Assembly: GCA_023667095.1 (NCBI GenBank)
Contig: JAMPAT010000017.1
Span: 1-64,000 of the forward strand
Direction of reading: 5' to 3'
Length of the DNA stretch: 64,000 bases
From: Bacteroidales bacterium
Lineage (GTDB): Bacteria; Bacteroidota; Bacteroidia; Bacteroidales; UBA932
The notes under the pieces are model-generated. The model was not told the DNA's origin. It ran no database searches and worked only from the letters and a program-made list of their open reading frames with translations. Shown piece after piece: positions 28,287 through 40,142 of the stretch (positions within the stretch are counted from its first letter, which is position 1; each line of letters opens with the position of its first letter). A program made the translations under genes and the position numbers.

Positions 28287-30161
28287 ATGAAGAAATCGAT
28301 ATATTTGACGGCGGCTTTGCCTGTATTGCTGATGTGCGGAAGCCAGGAAGCCTTTTCGCAGAATCTTGACCCTACTGTCGAGGTGTCAAGGGCCTATGTG
28401 GCCAAGAAGATGGAAGTGAACAAGTCTTCCATAAAGATGGCTGTTCCAGACTCAGTGATGAAATTTGACCTTGACTTTGACTACTCTGTCAATGACAATC
28501 CGTACCGCGGCTCGTACGAGTTCCGTCCGTACGTCCTGGACATGAGGCCAGAGTCGCAGGTTCTTGACGGAAATACATTTTTCCTGCGTGCCGGAGCCGG
28601 CTATTCGCTTCACCCGACCCTTGACCTCGTGTATTCGCCACGGTTCAGTAAGGTGCCTTTCACTATGAGCATATATGGGACGCACAGGTCCTATGTGGGT
28701 AAGTACCGTGGGGTGTCATCATGGGAGGAGTATCGCCTTGTCCCTGAAATCTATCTTCCGGAATGTCCTTTGAAGCGTGACAGGACATCTTCCTATTCAG
28801 GATATAACTCATATACTTCTGCCGGGGTGAACGGCCGTACAGACTGGAAGACTGGTTTCTTCTCTTTTGACGTGGGGTATGTCGGGTATGCGGACAAGGA
28901 TACTATGCGTACACGTGGATATGATGCAGTGAAGGCTGATTTCCGTGTCGCTGCCAACAGGACTGACGACAGATATTTTTTCTATGACGTTGCCCTTAGC
29001 TACCAGTTCGGTGAGGACAAGATAAAATTGGCTGACAAGCCGCTTTATCATGATGGTTATGGCGGCATAAATGGTGGCTATGGCCTGAATCAATATGTCG
29101 GAGAGCATGATTTTTCGCTCAAGGCTACACTCGGACCTGTATTTACGCAGAAGCAGAGGGTGCTCATGGATGTTGTTGCCGATGTGGCATCGTATGGAGG
29201 TTCACTGTCTGCCGTTGCCGGAAAATTTAGTTTTACGCCTAAATATCAGCTTTTTACAGGAAGATGGAAATTTGACCTGGGAGTAAAGGTCTCTGTCCTG
29301 TTCGGTGAAGATAAGCTCGGGACAAGCATTAATGCTACGCGTGGACAGTTCGTCTATCCTGACGTTGAAATAGGCTTCGATGCCATAAAGGGGCACATGA
29401 ACATCTATCTCAAGGCCGATGGGGGCGAGGATATCAACCGCTATTCGGACATGATTGCAAGGAACTGGCATTTCTCGCAGTTCTACAGCACCTCATGCTT
29501 TGACTACCTCGGCAAGCCTACACCTCTTCTTGACAATACTGTCGAGCGAGTCAAGGCTGTGCTCGGTTTCAGGGGCAGTATCTCTTCTAAATTTTCATAC
29601 GACCTCAGGGGAGGGTATGCGAACTACAAGAATCTTGCATGTGATGCTGCCGTGTTATGTCCTTACGAATATATCATGGATGAGTGGGGCAAGCCTTCCA
29701 TTGGCCAGCCATTGTCGGCGGGATGTATCAGATATTCAAAATGCAACTATTATTTCGCGGCCTTTGACATGAAGTGGAACTCCCAGGATGTAACTGCTGA
29801 CATGTCCTTGAAATATTGCGCGACAGACCTTGAGAAGAGGCAGTCGCAGGCAATCAGTCCATCTCCGCTGACAATTGATGCAAATGTAGTCTATAACTGG
29901 AAAAGGAGGATATATGCCGGTGTGCATTGCAATGCTGCCCTTAGGCGTACAGGAACATATTATTCAGTACTGTCAAAAAGGAATGTCATTACCAGGGTCC
30001 CGGGCTACGCCGACCTCGGTGTGTCCCTTGAATACAAGGTAAACAGAAAGTTTTCGGTATGGCTCTATGGCGGTAACCTGCTGGACATGACCATACAGCG
30101 TGTGCCTATGTATGCGGAGGGAGGCATAAGCGCGACTGCCGGAATCACACTTAGCCTGTAG
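28287..30161 (+). CDS. Outer-membrane beta-barrel protein (TonB-receptor-like)
   Basis: A 624-residue exported protein starting MKKSIYLTAALPVLLMCG with a signal peptide ending near AFSQ. From about residue 70 to the end it shows alternating amphipathic strands with aromatic girdles (for example FFLRAGAGYSLHPTLDLVYS, and a final SATAGITLSL), as in TonB-dependent receptor barrels. There is no carboxypeptidase-like or full plug domain. It starts 12 bases after the TPR gene; I infer a two-protein envelope unit. Substrate and TonB dependence are unknown. Confidence 0.75.
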   Translation: MKKSIYLTAALPVLLMCGSQEAFSQNLDPTVEVSRAYVAKKMEVNKSSIKMAVPDSVMKFDLDFDYSVNDNPYRGSYEFRPYVLDMRPESQVLDGNTFFLRAGAGYSLHPTLDLVYSPRFSKVPFTMSIYGTHRSYVGKYRGVSSWEEYRLVPEIYLPECPLKRDRTSSYSGYNSYTSAGVNGRTDWKTGFFSFDVGYVGYADKDTMRTRGYDAVKADFRVAANRTDDRYFFYDVALSYQFGEDKIKLADKPLYHDGYGGINGGYGLNQYVGEHDFSLKATLGPVFTQKQRVLMDVVADVASYGGSLSAVAGKFSFTPKYQLFTGRWKFDLGVKVSVLFGEDKLGTSINATRGQFVYPDVEIGFDAIKGHMNIYLKADGGEDINRYSDMIARNWHFSQFYSTSCFDYLGKPTPLLDNTVERVKAVLGFRGSISSKFSYDLRGGYANYKNLACDAAVLCPYEYIMDEWGKPSIGQPLSAGCIRYSKCNYYFAAFDMKWNSQDVTADMSLKYCATDLEKRQSQAISPSPLTIDANVVYNWKRRIYAGVHCNAALRRTGTYYSVLSKRNVITRVPGYADLGVSLEYKVNRKFSVWLYGGNLLDMTIQRVPMYAEGGISATAGITLSL

Positions 30162-30237
30162 CAGGCGGAATGGGGTTGCGGTGCCAGAATACGTGTAGAA
30201 TACGGCATAAAAATTTCGGTATGTTAGGATAAATTAC

Positions 30238-32256
<2,019 letters not shown>

Positions 32257-32271
32257 TTTAAAATGAGTTAT

Positions 32272-32315
32272 ATTCCTCACCTGTGTCTGGAGCCGTTCCT
32301 TTCAAGGTGGGGAAT
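32272..32315 (+). terminator. Possible terminator after gyrB
   Basis: An 11-bp imperfect stem (32272-32282 with 32305-32315, one mismatch) encloses a 22-base loop. No T-run follows, so it may be a weak or Rho-assisted end. Confidence 0.4.
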
Positions 32316-32354
32316 CTAAATATGACAGTGTAATAAAATCTAAATAAAACAGCT

Positions 32355-33614
32355 ATGGATATTTTTGACAGAATAGCAAGGGACTCAGGCGGTCCTATCG
32401 GACAGTATTTTGAGCAGGCTTTCGGCTATTATATGTATCCCCGTCTTGAAGGGGAACTCGGGCCTCACATGATATTCAACGGCAAGCCGGTACTTAACTG
32501 GAGCCTTAACAACTATCTTGGACTTGCAAACCATCCTGAGGTCCGCAAGGCTGATGCACAGGGTGCTGCAGACTGGGGACTTGCATATCCTATGGGGGCC
32601 AGGATGATGTCCGGACATACACGCTACCATGAGAAGCTTGAGAAGATTTTCGCTGAGTTCGAGAAGAAGGAGGATGCTTTCCTCTACAACTTCGGCTACC
32701 AGGGAATCGTGTCGACAATCGATGCGCTGACAACGCGCCATGATGTGATTGTCTATGATGCAGAGTGCCATGCCTGCCTGCTTGACGGTATCCGTCTGCA
32801 TGTGGGAAGCAAATACAAATACCGCCACAATGACATAGCAGACTGCGACAAGGTGCTCGGAAGGGCATGCGAGGAGGCTGCGAAGAACGGAGGCGGTGTG
32901 CTCCTGATTACAGAGGGCGTGTATGGAATGACAGGTGCGCTCGGCAAGCTCGATGAAATCTGCGCACTCAAGAAGAAGCACAATTTCAGGATCATGATCG
33001 ATGATGCACATGGATTCGGGCTTCTCGGAGAGCACGGACGCGGAACATCCGAGCATTTCAATGTGATGGATGAGATTGACCTCTATATCGGAGCATTTGC
33101 AAAGAGCATGGCCTCAATCGGAGGATTTGTTGCAGGACCTAAGAAGATCATCAACTATCTCCGTGCGAACATGCGCTCGCAGATGTATGCGAAGTCACTT
33201 CCTATGCCGCTTGTGATAGGAAACATCAAGAGGATGGAGATTATTGACTCACCTGAGGGTGACGAGTTGCGTGCAAAATGCTGGAAGATTACACATGCAA
33301 TCCAGAAAGGATTCACAGACCTCGGGCTCAATATCGGAGAGGCTGAGGCATGTGTCACTCCGGTACATATCCCAGGTACACCGGCACAGGCTACAAAGAT
33401 GGCCAAGGATCTCCGCGAGAACTATGGAGTGTTCTGCTCTATCGTGGTGTATCCTGTGATACCTAAGGGTATGGTCATCTTCAGGATTGTCAGCACTGCA
33501 GTCCATACAATGGAGGATGTAGAGTACACGTTGAAGGCGTTTGCGGACATCAAGAAGAAGCTTGATGCAGGCGAATATGACGGAGACGAGATTGCTGCAA
33601 TGACAATAGAATAA
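32355..33614 (+). CDS. spt: Serine palmitoyltransferase
   Basis: A 419-residue PLP enzyme of the alpha-oxoamine synthase family. LNNYLGLANHPEVRKA, GARMMSGHTRYHEKLE and IDDAHGFGLLGEHGRGTSEHF are family blocks; Lys250 in GAFAKSMAS forms the Schiff base. The sequence matches the cytosolic Bacteroides SPT that condenses serine with a fatty acyl thioester to 3-ketosphinganine, the first step of sphingolipid synthesis. The next gene, 7 bases away, is a short-chain reductase suited to the second step. KBL and BioF are the alternatives; the N-terminal region DRIARDSGGPIGQY and the operon context favour SPT. Confidence 0.88.
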   Translation: MDIFDRIARDSGGPIGQYFEQAFGYYMYPRLEGELGPHMIFNGKPVLNWSLNNYLGLANHPEVRKADAQGAADWGLAYPMGARMMSGHTRYHEKLEKIFAEFEKKEDAFLYNFGYQGIVSTIDALTTRHDVIVYDAECHACLLDGIRLHVGSKYKYRHNDIADCDKVLGRACEEAAKNGGGVLLITEGVYGMTGALGKLDEICALKKKHNFRIMIDDAHGFGLLGEHGRGTSEHFNVMDEIDLYIGAFAKSMASIGGFVAGPKKIINYLRANMRSQMYAKSLPMPLVIGNIKRMEIIDSPEGDELRAKCWKITHAIQKGFTDLGLNIGEAEACVTPVHIPGTPAQATKMAKDLRENYGVFCSIVVYPVIPKGMVIFRIVSTAVHTMEDVEYTLKAFADIKKKLDAGEYDGDEIAAMTIE

Positions 33615-33621
33615 TCCTATT

Positions 33622-34440
33622 ATGGTCACATTCAAGGACAAAGTTGTAGTCATAACAGGAGCCAGCTCAGGTATTGGGTTGGCTTCTGCCAAATTATTCG
33701 CATCCCTCGGGGCCAGGCTAGCGCTTGCGGCACGTTCCATTGAAAAACTGGAGGCTGAGGCTGGCAGGATGCCCGGGGCTGAAAACATATTGTGTGTCAA
33801 GGCTGATGTCTCAGTAGAGGAGGACTGCCGCAGCCTTATAGAAAAGACTGTGGAGAAATTCGGACGTATTGATGTACTTGTCAACAATGCCGGACTTTCC
33901 ATGAGGGCACTTTTCAGGGATCTTGACCTCAGCGTCATAAAGACACTGATGGATGTGAATTTCTGGGGTACCGTGTATTGTACAAAATATGCACTCCCTT
34001 ATCTGCTTGAGGCAAAAGGTTCTGTAGTGGGGGTCATATCCATCGCCGGATATGCAGGGCTTCCTGGAAGGACTGGCTATTCCTCATCCAAATATGCGAT
34101 AAGGGGTTTCCTGGACACTTTGCGTATTGAACATCTGTATGACGGTCTCCATGTGATGGTGTTTGCCCCTGGCTTCACTGCCTCGAACGTGCGTAATGCC
34201 GCACTGACCGCAGATGGTTCGCAGCAGGGCAGGACGCCACGTGACGAGGGCAAGATGATGACCGCGGAGAAGGTGGCGGAATATATGGTGAAAGGTATAG
34301 TGAAGCGCAAGCGTGAAATGATACTTACGCCGATAGGCAAGGCCACAGTGTTGCTCAACAAACTCTTCCCGAAGCTTACAGACAGGCTTGAGTTCAGCTA
34401 TATGGCCAAGGAGCCTGACAGCCCGTTCAAGAAAAAGTAA
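33622..34440 (+). CDS. Short-chain dehydrogenase/reductase, likely 3-ketosphinganine reductase
   Basis: A 272-residue NAD(P)-dependent SDR. The nucleotide motif is TGASSGIGLASA; NNAG appears in DVLVNNAGLS; the catalytic Ser lies in VISIAGYAG and Tyr/Lys in YSSSKYA. It starts 7 bases after spt, so the expected reaction is reduction of 3-ketosphinganine to dihydrosphingosine. That assignment is from context; the sequence alone identifies only the classical SDR family. It ends 5 bases before the HD gene. Confidence 0.85.
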   Translation: MVTFKDKVVVITGASSGIGLASAKLFASLGARLALAARSIEKLEAEAGRMPGAENILCVKADVSVEEDCRSLIEKTVEKFGRIDVLVNNAGLSMRALFRDLDLSVIKTLMDVNFWGTVYCTKYALPYLLEAKGSVVGVISIAGYAGLPGRTGYSSSKYAIRGFLDTLRIEHLYDGLHVMVFAPGFTASNVRNAALTADGSQQGRTPRDEGKMMTAEKVAEYMVKGIVKRKREMILTPIGKATVLLNKLFPKLTDRLEFSYMAKEPDSPFKKK

Positions 34441-34445
34441 CTGCC

Positions 34446-36479
34446 ATGAACAATATTGCCGGACTCCCGCGTAGCTATAAGGTATATATCCCATTGGTGA
34501 TATTCTTTGTATCCCTGCTCCTTCTGATGCCAAGGAGCGGGAACTTCAAGTATGACTACAGGAAAGGTTCTCCATGGATGTATGAGACATTGATTGCCCA
34601 GTTTGATTTTCCTATCCTCAAGACAGCATCTCAGCTCCAGCAGGAGAGGAATACTGCCGGTTCAGGTGTCATACCTTATTATAAATATTCAGAAGATGTA
34701 GTTGCAGAAAGGCTCAGGGCCGTGGATGCCACCAATCTTGGTGAATATTCCTCCCTCAGGCCGGGAATCCGGAAAATCATGTCAGGAATATATGCAAAGG
34801 GTGTTATCTCGGAGATTGACGGGGCGTCCGGAGATACACAGGTCATATATATCCAGAGGGACAAGCGTGCGATGAAATACCCTGTCTCGGAGACGTACCA
34901 GGTGCCGGAAGCGCGTGCAAAGATGCTTTCAGAGCTGAGGAAACTTGCCCCTAAATATGATGTGGACTCAATCTGCAGGTATAGCGGCATATATGATATG
35001 ATAGTCCCGAACCTTGAATTTGACCAGCAGACTACAGAACTGGTACATGACGAGGCTGTCAACTATATCTCACCTACTTCCGGAGTTGTCAATGCAGGCC
35101 GGCTGATTGTTTCCAACGGCGAGATTATCACAGCTGAGATTGAGCAGCTGCTTGACTCGTACAAGGCTGAGTATGACAGAAGTTTCGGGTATAATGGACC
35201 GAGGTTTCTGCTTTGGGGAGGCAATGCTCTTTTGGCTTTCCTGCTTGTTGCCCTGCTATTCTTTACGATATATTATTCGAATCCGCTTATATTCAATGAT
35301 TTCAATCGTTACTGCTATGTGGTGATGATTGTCTTTATCGCGGCTCTGGTCACTTTCCTTGTCGAAAGGACAGGGCACCAGAGGATTTATCTGATACCGT
35401 TCTCGCTTATCGCGCTTTACCTTGTGGCGTTCTTCAAGTGGAAGGTCGTGTATCCGGTATATATAGTCTCGTTGCTGCCTTTGCTGATATTTGCGCATAA
35501 CGGAATCGAGCTTTTCGTCATGTATCTCGTGGCAGGTGTAGTGTCGATATTCTCGTTCCGTATTTTCAACAAGGGCTGGCAGCAGTTCGTCACGGCTGTC
35601 TTTGTATATATATCGCTGCTTGTCACATTCTCTACATTCCGTCTCATTGAGGGAATGGAAGGGTTCAACGACTATCAGCCTGTATTCTATATGGGCCTCG
35701 GTTCCCTGTTTTCTGTCGCAGGATATCCTCTGATATATCTTTTCGAAAGGATCTTTGCGCTGGTCTCGAATTCGCGCCTTATCGAGCTGAGCGACACCAA
35801 CAACAAGGTCCTGCGCGAGCTGGCGCACAAGGCTCCAGGGACATTCCAGCATTCACTCCAGGTGATGAACATGGCAGATGCGGCTGCACGCGCGATATAT
35901 GCGAATGTGCCTCTGGTACGCTGCGGTGCACTTTACCATGACATCGGAAAGACCATGAATCCACTGTGCTTCATCGAGAATGAGACTGCCGGTACACATT
36001 ACCACGAGGGACTGACTCCATTGGAAAGTGCACGTGACATAATCAAGCATGTACCTGACGGATACGCAATTGCCGAGAAGGCCGGGCTGCCGGATGTAAT
36101 CAAGGACTTCATCATCACACATCACGGCACGACCTGCACTGCATTCTTCTACAATAAATATATGCAGGCGGAAGGTGACCATTCGCAGGCTGATGAGTTC
36201 TACTACAAGGGACGCAAGCCTTCTACAAAGGAACAGATAATACTGATGCTGTGCGATACGCTGGAGGCGGCTTCGCGGTCGCTCAAGGATTTCTCAAAGG
36301 AAAGCATCTCAGACCTTGTGGAGCGTATATTCCGTTCCAAGATGCAGGACGGGCAGTTTGAGGATTCAGACATATCGCTCAAAGAGCTTAATATCCTTAA
36401 AAGGGTGCTCAAGGAGTATCTGCAGCAGGTCCACCATGCAAGGGTTGCATATCCCAAAAGAATGCCTTCCTCTAGATAA
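34446..36479 (+). CDS. 7TM-HD membrane phosphohydrolase (PgpH-like)
   Basis: A 677-residue inner-membrane protein with an N-terminal TM, a large extracytoplasmic 7TMR-HDED-like domain (about 45-260), a seven-helix membrane core (about 260-440), and a cytoplasmic HD domain. The HD domain has HDIGK (His498) preceded by ALYHD and followed by an ITHHGT motif. Listeria and Staphylococcus homologues hydrolyse cyclic di-AMP. No c-di-AMP synthase is in the window. It follows spt and the SDR with very short gaps. Confidence 0.87.
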   Translation: MNNIAGLPRSYKVYIPLVIFFVSLLLLMPRSGNFKYDYRKGSPWMYETLIAQFDFPILKTASQLQQERNTAGSGVIPYYKYSEDVVAERLRAVDATNLGEYSSLRPGIRKIMSGIYAKGVISEIDGASGDTQVIYIQRDKRAMKYPVSETYQVPEARAKMLSELRKLAPKYDVDSICRYSGIYDMIVPNLEFDQQTTELVHDEAVNYISPTSGVVNAGRLIVSNGEIITAEIEQLLDSYKAEYDRSFGYNGPRFLLWGGNALLAFLLVALLFFTIYYSNPLIFNDFNRYCYVVMIVFIAALVTFLVERTGHQRIYLIPFSLIALYLVAFFKWKVVYPVYIVSLLPLLIFAHNGIELFVMYLVAGVVSIFSFRIFNKGWQQFVTAVFVYISLLVTFSTFRLIEGMEGFNDYQPVFYMGLGSLFSVAGYPLIYLFERIFALVSNSRLIELSDTNNKVLRELAHKAPGTFQHSLQVMNMADAAARAIYANVPLVRCGALYHDIGKTMNPLCFIENETAGTHYHEGLTPLESARDIIKHVPDGYAIAEKAGLPDVIKDFIITHHGTTCTAFFYNKYMQAEGDHSQADEFYYKGRKPSTKEQIILMLCDTLEAASRSLKDFSKESISDLVERIFRSKMQDGQFEDSDISLKELNILKRVLKEYLQQVHHARVAYPKRMPSSR

Positions 36480-36522
36480 CTGTCTGAAATATATTGGATT
36501 ATATCCTATATAACTTGGGAGG

Positions 36523-36553
36523 TTGCTATTTCCCGCGGAAATGCTTATATTTG
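36523..36553 (+). promoter_or_regulatory. Promoter for tig (-33 TTG, -7 TATATTTG)
   Basis: TTG at 36523-36525 and TATATTTG at 36546-36553 are separated by 20 bases, close to the 19-base Bacteroidetes spacing. It lies 66 bases before the trigger factor ATG. Confidence 0.6.
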
Positions 36554-36618
36554 CAGGCTTTTCGCGGGGCTTTGCGGTAGCTCCGCAACAGATGAAAAAA
36601 TAATAAAACTGATATATC

Positions 36619-37935
36619 ATGGAAATATTGAAAAACGCGATTGATGACCTCAATCTTGAGCTGACCCTTTCTATTGTAAAGGAAGACTATGCTGACAAAA
36701 AGAAGAAAAAACTCAGCGACTACAGGAAAAAGGCTGAAATCAAGGGATTCCGTAAAGGAATGGTCCCTATGTCACTCATTGAGAAGATGTATGGACAGTC
36801 TGCCCTCGTGGATTCAGTAAATGACATCATTTCAGAGTCACTGAACAACTATATCAATGAAAACAGTCTCCGTGTTGTCGGAGAACCTCTTCCAAGCGAG
36901 GACCAGCCACAGGTTGACTGGACAGACGGCAATGACTTCACATTCAAGTTCGACATTGCAATGAATCCTGAGATTGCACTTGAACTTTCAAAGGATGACA
37001 AGATCCCTTACTATCAGATTTCAGTCAGCGAGGCTGCAAAGGATGAGATGAAGGAAAACCTTCTCAGGCAGTATGGCTCCCTTGAGGACGGCGAGGCTGC
37101 AAAGGAGGATGACTTCATCATAGTTGACTTCGAACAGGGCGAGACAAAGGTAGAGGGTACATACGTTTCACTCCGCAGTGTAGCTGAGCCTGCAAGGGCT
37201 TCATTCATCGGGCTGAAGGCAGGTGACTCTATCGATGTGAATGTAAATGAGGCTTTCACAAATGAGACTGACAGGGCTTCTATGCTCAAGGTAAGCAAGG
37301 AGGAGCTTGCAGACCTTGACCCTATGTTCAAGATGACTGTCAAGAACGTGAAGACTTTCGTCTCTGCTGCAATGACACAGGAGAACTTCGACAAGATCTT
37401 CGGTGAGGGTGTAGTGAAGAGCGAGGAGGAGTTTGATGCAAAGGTGGCAGAAAGGCTTGCAGCCGAGTATGCACAGGAGTCTGACTTTCGTTTTTCAAAG
37501 GATGCAAAGGAATATCTTGTCAACAAGGCAAATGTTTCAGTTGCAGAGAAATTCCTCAAGAGGTGGATCTTTGTTGCAAATGACGGCAAGTACACAATGG
37601 AAGACATCGAGAAAGAGTGGGATCTCTTCATCGCTGACTACAAATGGCAGCTTGTAAGGGGCTTCCTCATGCAGAAATACGGGGTCAAGGTTGACGAGGC
37701 TGACATGCTTGCAAGTGCAAAGGGATTTGCTGCATACCAGTTTGCAATGTATGGCATGAACAATGTCCCTGAGGAGCAGCTCGAGTCTTTCGCAAAGAAC
37801 CTCCTTTCACAGGAGGAGCAGGGCAGGAGGATTCTCGACCAGGTGGAGAACGAGAAGACTTTTGCTGCTGTACGCGAGGTCGTGTCACTTGCCAATGAGC
37901 AGGTTACAGTAGAGCAGTTCCGCGAGCTGAAATAA
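36619..37935 (+). CDS. tig: Trigger factor
   Basis: A 438-residue ribosome-associated chaperone. The N-terminal domain carries the ribosome-binding signature in GFRKGMVPMSLIEKMYG. The centre (about 150-240) is a degenerate FKBP-type PPIase region (EDDFIIVDFEQGE). The C-terminal half is the helical chaperone body. The sequence is a diverged Bacteroidetes form, recognised by the GFRKG loop and by its position before clpP and clpX, the arrangement known across bacteria. Confidence 0.9.
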   Translation: MEILKNAIDDLNLELTLSIVKEDYADKKKKKLSDYRKKAEIKGFRKGMVPMSLIEKMYGQSALVDSVNDIISESLNNYINENSLRVVGEPLPSEDQPQVDWTDGNDFTFKFDIAMNPEIALELSKDDKIPYYQISVSEAAKDEMKENLLRQYGSLEDGEAAKEDDFIIVDFEQGETKVEGTYVSLRSVAEPARASFIGLKAGDSIDVNVNEAFTNETDRASMLKVSKEELADLDPMFKMTVKNVKTFVSAAMTQENFDKIFGEGVVKSEEEFDAKVAERLAAEYAQESDFRFSKDAKEYLVNKANVSVAEKFLKRWIFVANDGKYTMEDIEKEWDLFIADYKWQLVRGFLMQKYGVKVDEADMLASAKGFAAYQFAMYGMNNVPEEQLESFAKNLLSQEEQGRRILDQVENEKTFAAVREVVSLANEQVTVEQFRELK

Positions 37936-37953
37936 ATTTTAAACTGAAAATTT

Positions 37954-38003
37954 ATCCGGGAATCTGCCATGAAGTCTTTTCAGGGCCGGTTCCCGGATTT
38001 TTA
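37954..38003 (+). terminator. Terminator between tig and clpP
   Basis: ATCCGGGAA (37954-37962) pairs with TTCCCGGAT (37990-37998), followed by TTTTT. It overlaps the first codons of the longer clpP frame at 37969, which is why the start at 38020 is chosen. Confidence 0.6.
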
Positions 38004-38019
38004 CAATATTCTTGTCATT

Positions 38020-38691
38020 ATGGAAAAAGAATTCGATAAGTTTGCCCGTTCGGAGTATGGTGTCAGTTCTATGACAATGCACCGCTACAGGTCTGCATAT
38101 GATGCATATATCAATCCTACAATAATTGAGGAAAGGAAGCTCAATGTGGCTTCAATGGATGTGTTCAGCCGTCTTATGATGGACAGGATCATATTTCTCG
38201 GTGTCCCGATTGATGATGATGTAGCGAATATAATACAGGCACAGCTCCTTTTCCTGGCTTCATCGGATGCTTCAGCTGACATATCCATATATCTTAACTC
38301 CCCTGGAGGCTCCGTGTCTGCAGGCCTTGGAATCTATGATACTATGCAGCTTGTTGAGCCGGATGTTGCAACAATATGTACAGGAATGGCAGCCTCGATG
38401 GGTGCTGTACTGCTTTGTGCCGGTACCGCAGGCAAACGTTCTGCATTGCCGCATTCGAGGGTGATGATACATCAGCCGCTCGGCGGAGCGCAGGGGCAGG
38501 CTTCTGACATAGAGATTGTTGCAAGGGAGATTCTCAAGACGAGGAATGAACTGTATTCAATCATTTCGGAGCATACAGGAAAGACTGTTGAGCAGATTGC
38601 CGCAGACAGCGACAGGGATTACTGGATGACTTCCCTGGAGGCTAAGGAGTACGGGATGATTGACGAGATTCTCGGGAAGAGGAAGAAATAG
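38020..38691 (+). CDS. clpP: ATP-dependent Clp protease proteolytic subunit
   Basis: A 223-residue self-compartmentalised serine protease. The catalytic Ser126 lies in [10 protein letters not shown], His151 in VMIHQP, and the Asp is in the RDYWMTS region near residue 197. [11 protein letters not shown] is the conserved oxyanion segment. The start [14 protein letters not shown] is preferred to the upstream ATG at 37969, which lies inside a terminator hairpin. Its partner ATPase gene clpX lies downstream after a structured spacer. Confidence 0.95.
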   Translation: MEKEFDKFARSEYGVSSMTMHRYRSAYDAYINPTIIEERKLNVASMDVFSRLMMDRIIFLGVPIDDDVANIIQAQLLFLASSDASADISIYLNSPGGSVSAGLGIYDTMQLVEPDVATICTGMAASMGAVLLCAGTAGKRSALPHSRVMIHQPLGGAQGQASDIEIVAREILKTRNELYSIISEHTGKTVEQIAADSDRDYWMTSLEAKEYGMIDEILGKRKK

Positions 38692-38699
38692 CCGATTCA

Positions 38700-38737
38700 G
38701 CACATTCCTAAAAAATGAATGAAATGTCGAAAAAAGG
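38700..38737 (+). repeat. 38-bp direct repeat, copy 1 (clpX start-region duplicate)
   Basis: An exact 38-base copy of 38873-38910, which contains the clpX start codon region. In this copy the reading frame stops being clpX after AAAAAAGG. The two copies are 173 bp apart, start to start. Confidence 0.9.
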
Positions 38738-38738
38738 A

Positions 38739-38930
38739 GACTTCAGGAAGTCATGCAATGACTGACGGGCCCCGGCGAGGGGCGGTCGGGGTGGCGCTCC
38801 CCCGGGAGCTGTCTGCCTTGCAGACTGAGGGGTTGACGGTGCAGTATTCTTCTTGAGTAAACGAAGTTAGCTGCACATTCCTAAAAAATGAATGAAATGT
38901 CGAAAAAAGGTAAAGAAGAAGAATACTGCA
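38739..38930 (+). promoter_or_regulatory. Highly structured clpX leader
   Basis: Between the two 38-bp repeats lie four successive hairpins: 38739-38752, 38764-38787 (core 38769-38773 with 38779-38783), 38796-38809 and 38811-38825, with unusually high GC. After them 15 bases (38840-38854) are perfectly complementary to 38916-38930 inside the clpX coding start, enclosing the initiation codons in a 61-base loop. This could control clpX translation; function is inferred from base pairing only. Confidence 0.6.
38873..38910 (+). repeat. 38-bp direct repeat, copy 2 (native clpX start)
   Basis: This copy contains both candidate clpX start codons (38888 and 38897) and continues into the gene. It is identical to 38700-38737. 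Confidence 0.9.
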
Positions 38931-40114
38931 TATTCTGCGGCCGTACAGAGGGCGAAGTCCCTCTCCTGCGCGGCATAGATGCATGTATCTGCGCAGATTG
39001 TGTACAGAGATGCAATGATTATCTCCGTGAGGCCGGTGTCCTGGAGGCCCCGAAACACGGTAAGATAGACAAGCTTCTCAAACCCAAGGAAATACATGAA
39101 AGCCTTGACCAGTATGTAATTGGTCAGGACAGGGCGAAGAAACTCCTGTCAGTTGCTGTCTACAACCATTACAAAAGGATAAACCACAATATAGAAAGGA
39201 AAGATGACGATCTGGACATAGAGAAGTCAAATATCCTTATGGTTGGTCCTACTGGTACAGGAAAAACACTGATAGCAAAGACTATAGCAAAACTTCTCAA
39301 TGTGCCTTTCACAATAGTCGATGCGACAGTCCTTACAGAGGCCGGATATGTCGGTGAAGACGTGGAAAGCATTCTGTCAAGGCTTCTCCAGGAGGCGGAC
39401 TATGATGTCGAGCTTGCAGAAAGGGGAATCGTCTTCATTGATGAAATAGACAAGATTGCCCGCAAAAGTGACAACCCCTCAATTACACGTGATGTATCAG
39501 GGGAGGGAGTACAGCAGGCTATGCTTAAACTTCTTGAAGGAAGCATCGTGAATGTCCCGCCAAAGGGAGGAAGGAAGCATCCGGAGCAGGAGTTTGTGAA
39601 GGTAAACACGCAGAATATCCTTTTCATCTGCGGCGGCGCATTCGAGGGAATCGAGCGCAGGATTGCCCAAAGGCTGAATACCCAGGTCATCGGTTTCGGC
39701 TCCGACAACAGGAAGCGTGTAGACAAGGAGAATCTTTTGCAATATGTGGAGGCTGCTGACCTGAGGGCGTATGGACTTATTCCTGAGATAATCGGCCGTC
39801 TGCCTGTGATAACTTATCTTGACCACCTTGACAAGCCGGCACTTCTGCGTATCCTGACAGAACCGAAGAATGCAATCATGCGCCAGTATGAACGGATGTT
39901 TGAGCTTGACGGGATAAAGCTTAAGGTCGGGGAAGGTGTCCTTGACCTGATTGTAGACACGGCCATCGAGAACAAGCTCGGTGCACGCGGTCTCCGCTCC
40001 ATCTGTGAGAGGATAATGACAGATGCAATGTATGAGGCGCCATCGTCAAGCAAGAAGACTTTCAACCTCACATTGGACTATGCAAAGAAACGGCTTCAGG
40101 AGAATATGGAATAG
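38888..40114 (+). CDS. clpX: ATP-dependent Clp protease ATP-binding subunit ClpX
   Basis: A 408-residue AAA+ unfoldase. The N-terminal zinc-binding domain has CIFCGR and [10 protein letters not shown]. Walker A is GPTGTGKT near residue 120; Walker B is [11 protein letters not shown]. The sensor and pore-loop region [14 protein letters not shown] and the C-terminal [10 protein letters not shown] are all typical. It feeds substrates to ClpP. ATG 38888 and ATG 38897 ([11 protein letters not shown]) are both possible; the second is closer to the family's usual short N-terminus. A terminator follows. Confidence 0.96.
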   Translation: MNEMSKKGKEEEYCIFCGRTEGEVPLLRGIDACICADCVQRCNDYLREAGVLEAPKHGKIDKLLKPKEIHESLDQYVIGQDRAKKLLSVAVYNHYKRINHNIERKDDDLDIEKSNILMVGPTGTGKTLIAKTIAKLLNVPFTIVDATVLTEAGYVGEDVESILSRLLQEADYDVELAERGIVFIDEIDKIARKSDNPSITRDVSGEGVQQAMLKLLEGSIVNVPPKGGRKHPEQEFVKVNTQNILFICGGAFEGIERRIAQRLNTQVIGFGSDNRKRVDKENLLQYVEAADLRAYGLIPEIIGRLPVITYLDHLDKPALLRILTEPKNAIMRQYERMFELDGIKLKVGEGVLDLIVDTAIENKLGARGLRSICERIMTDAMYEAPSSSKKTFNLTLDYAKKRLQENME

Positions 40115-40142
40115 TCTTCTGGGGAATGTATATATCGTATTG

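Noticed and set aside
36619-37935. Frameshifted or decayed FKBP domain in trigger factor
   Set aside because: The PPIase region is weak but the frame is open and length normal; Bacteroidetes trigger factors are generally diverged there.
38760-38872. HDV-like or other known self-cleaving ribozyme in the clpX leader
   Set aside because: The GC-rich hairpins are successive and simple; I could not form the nested double pseudoknot or hammerhead core.
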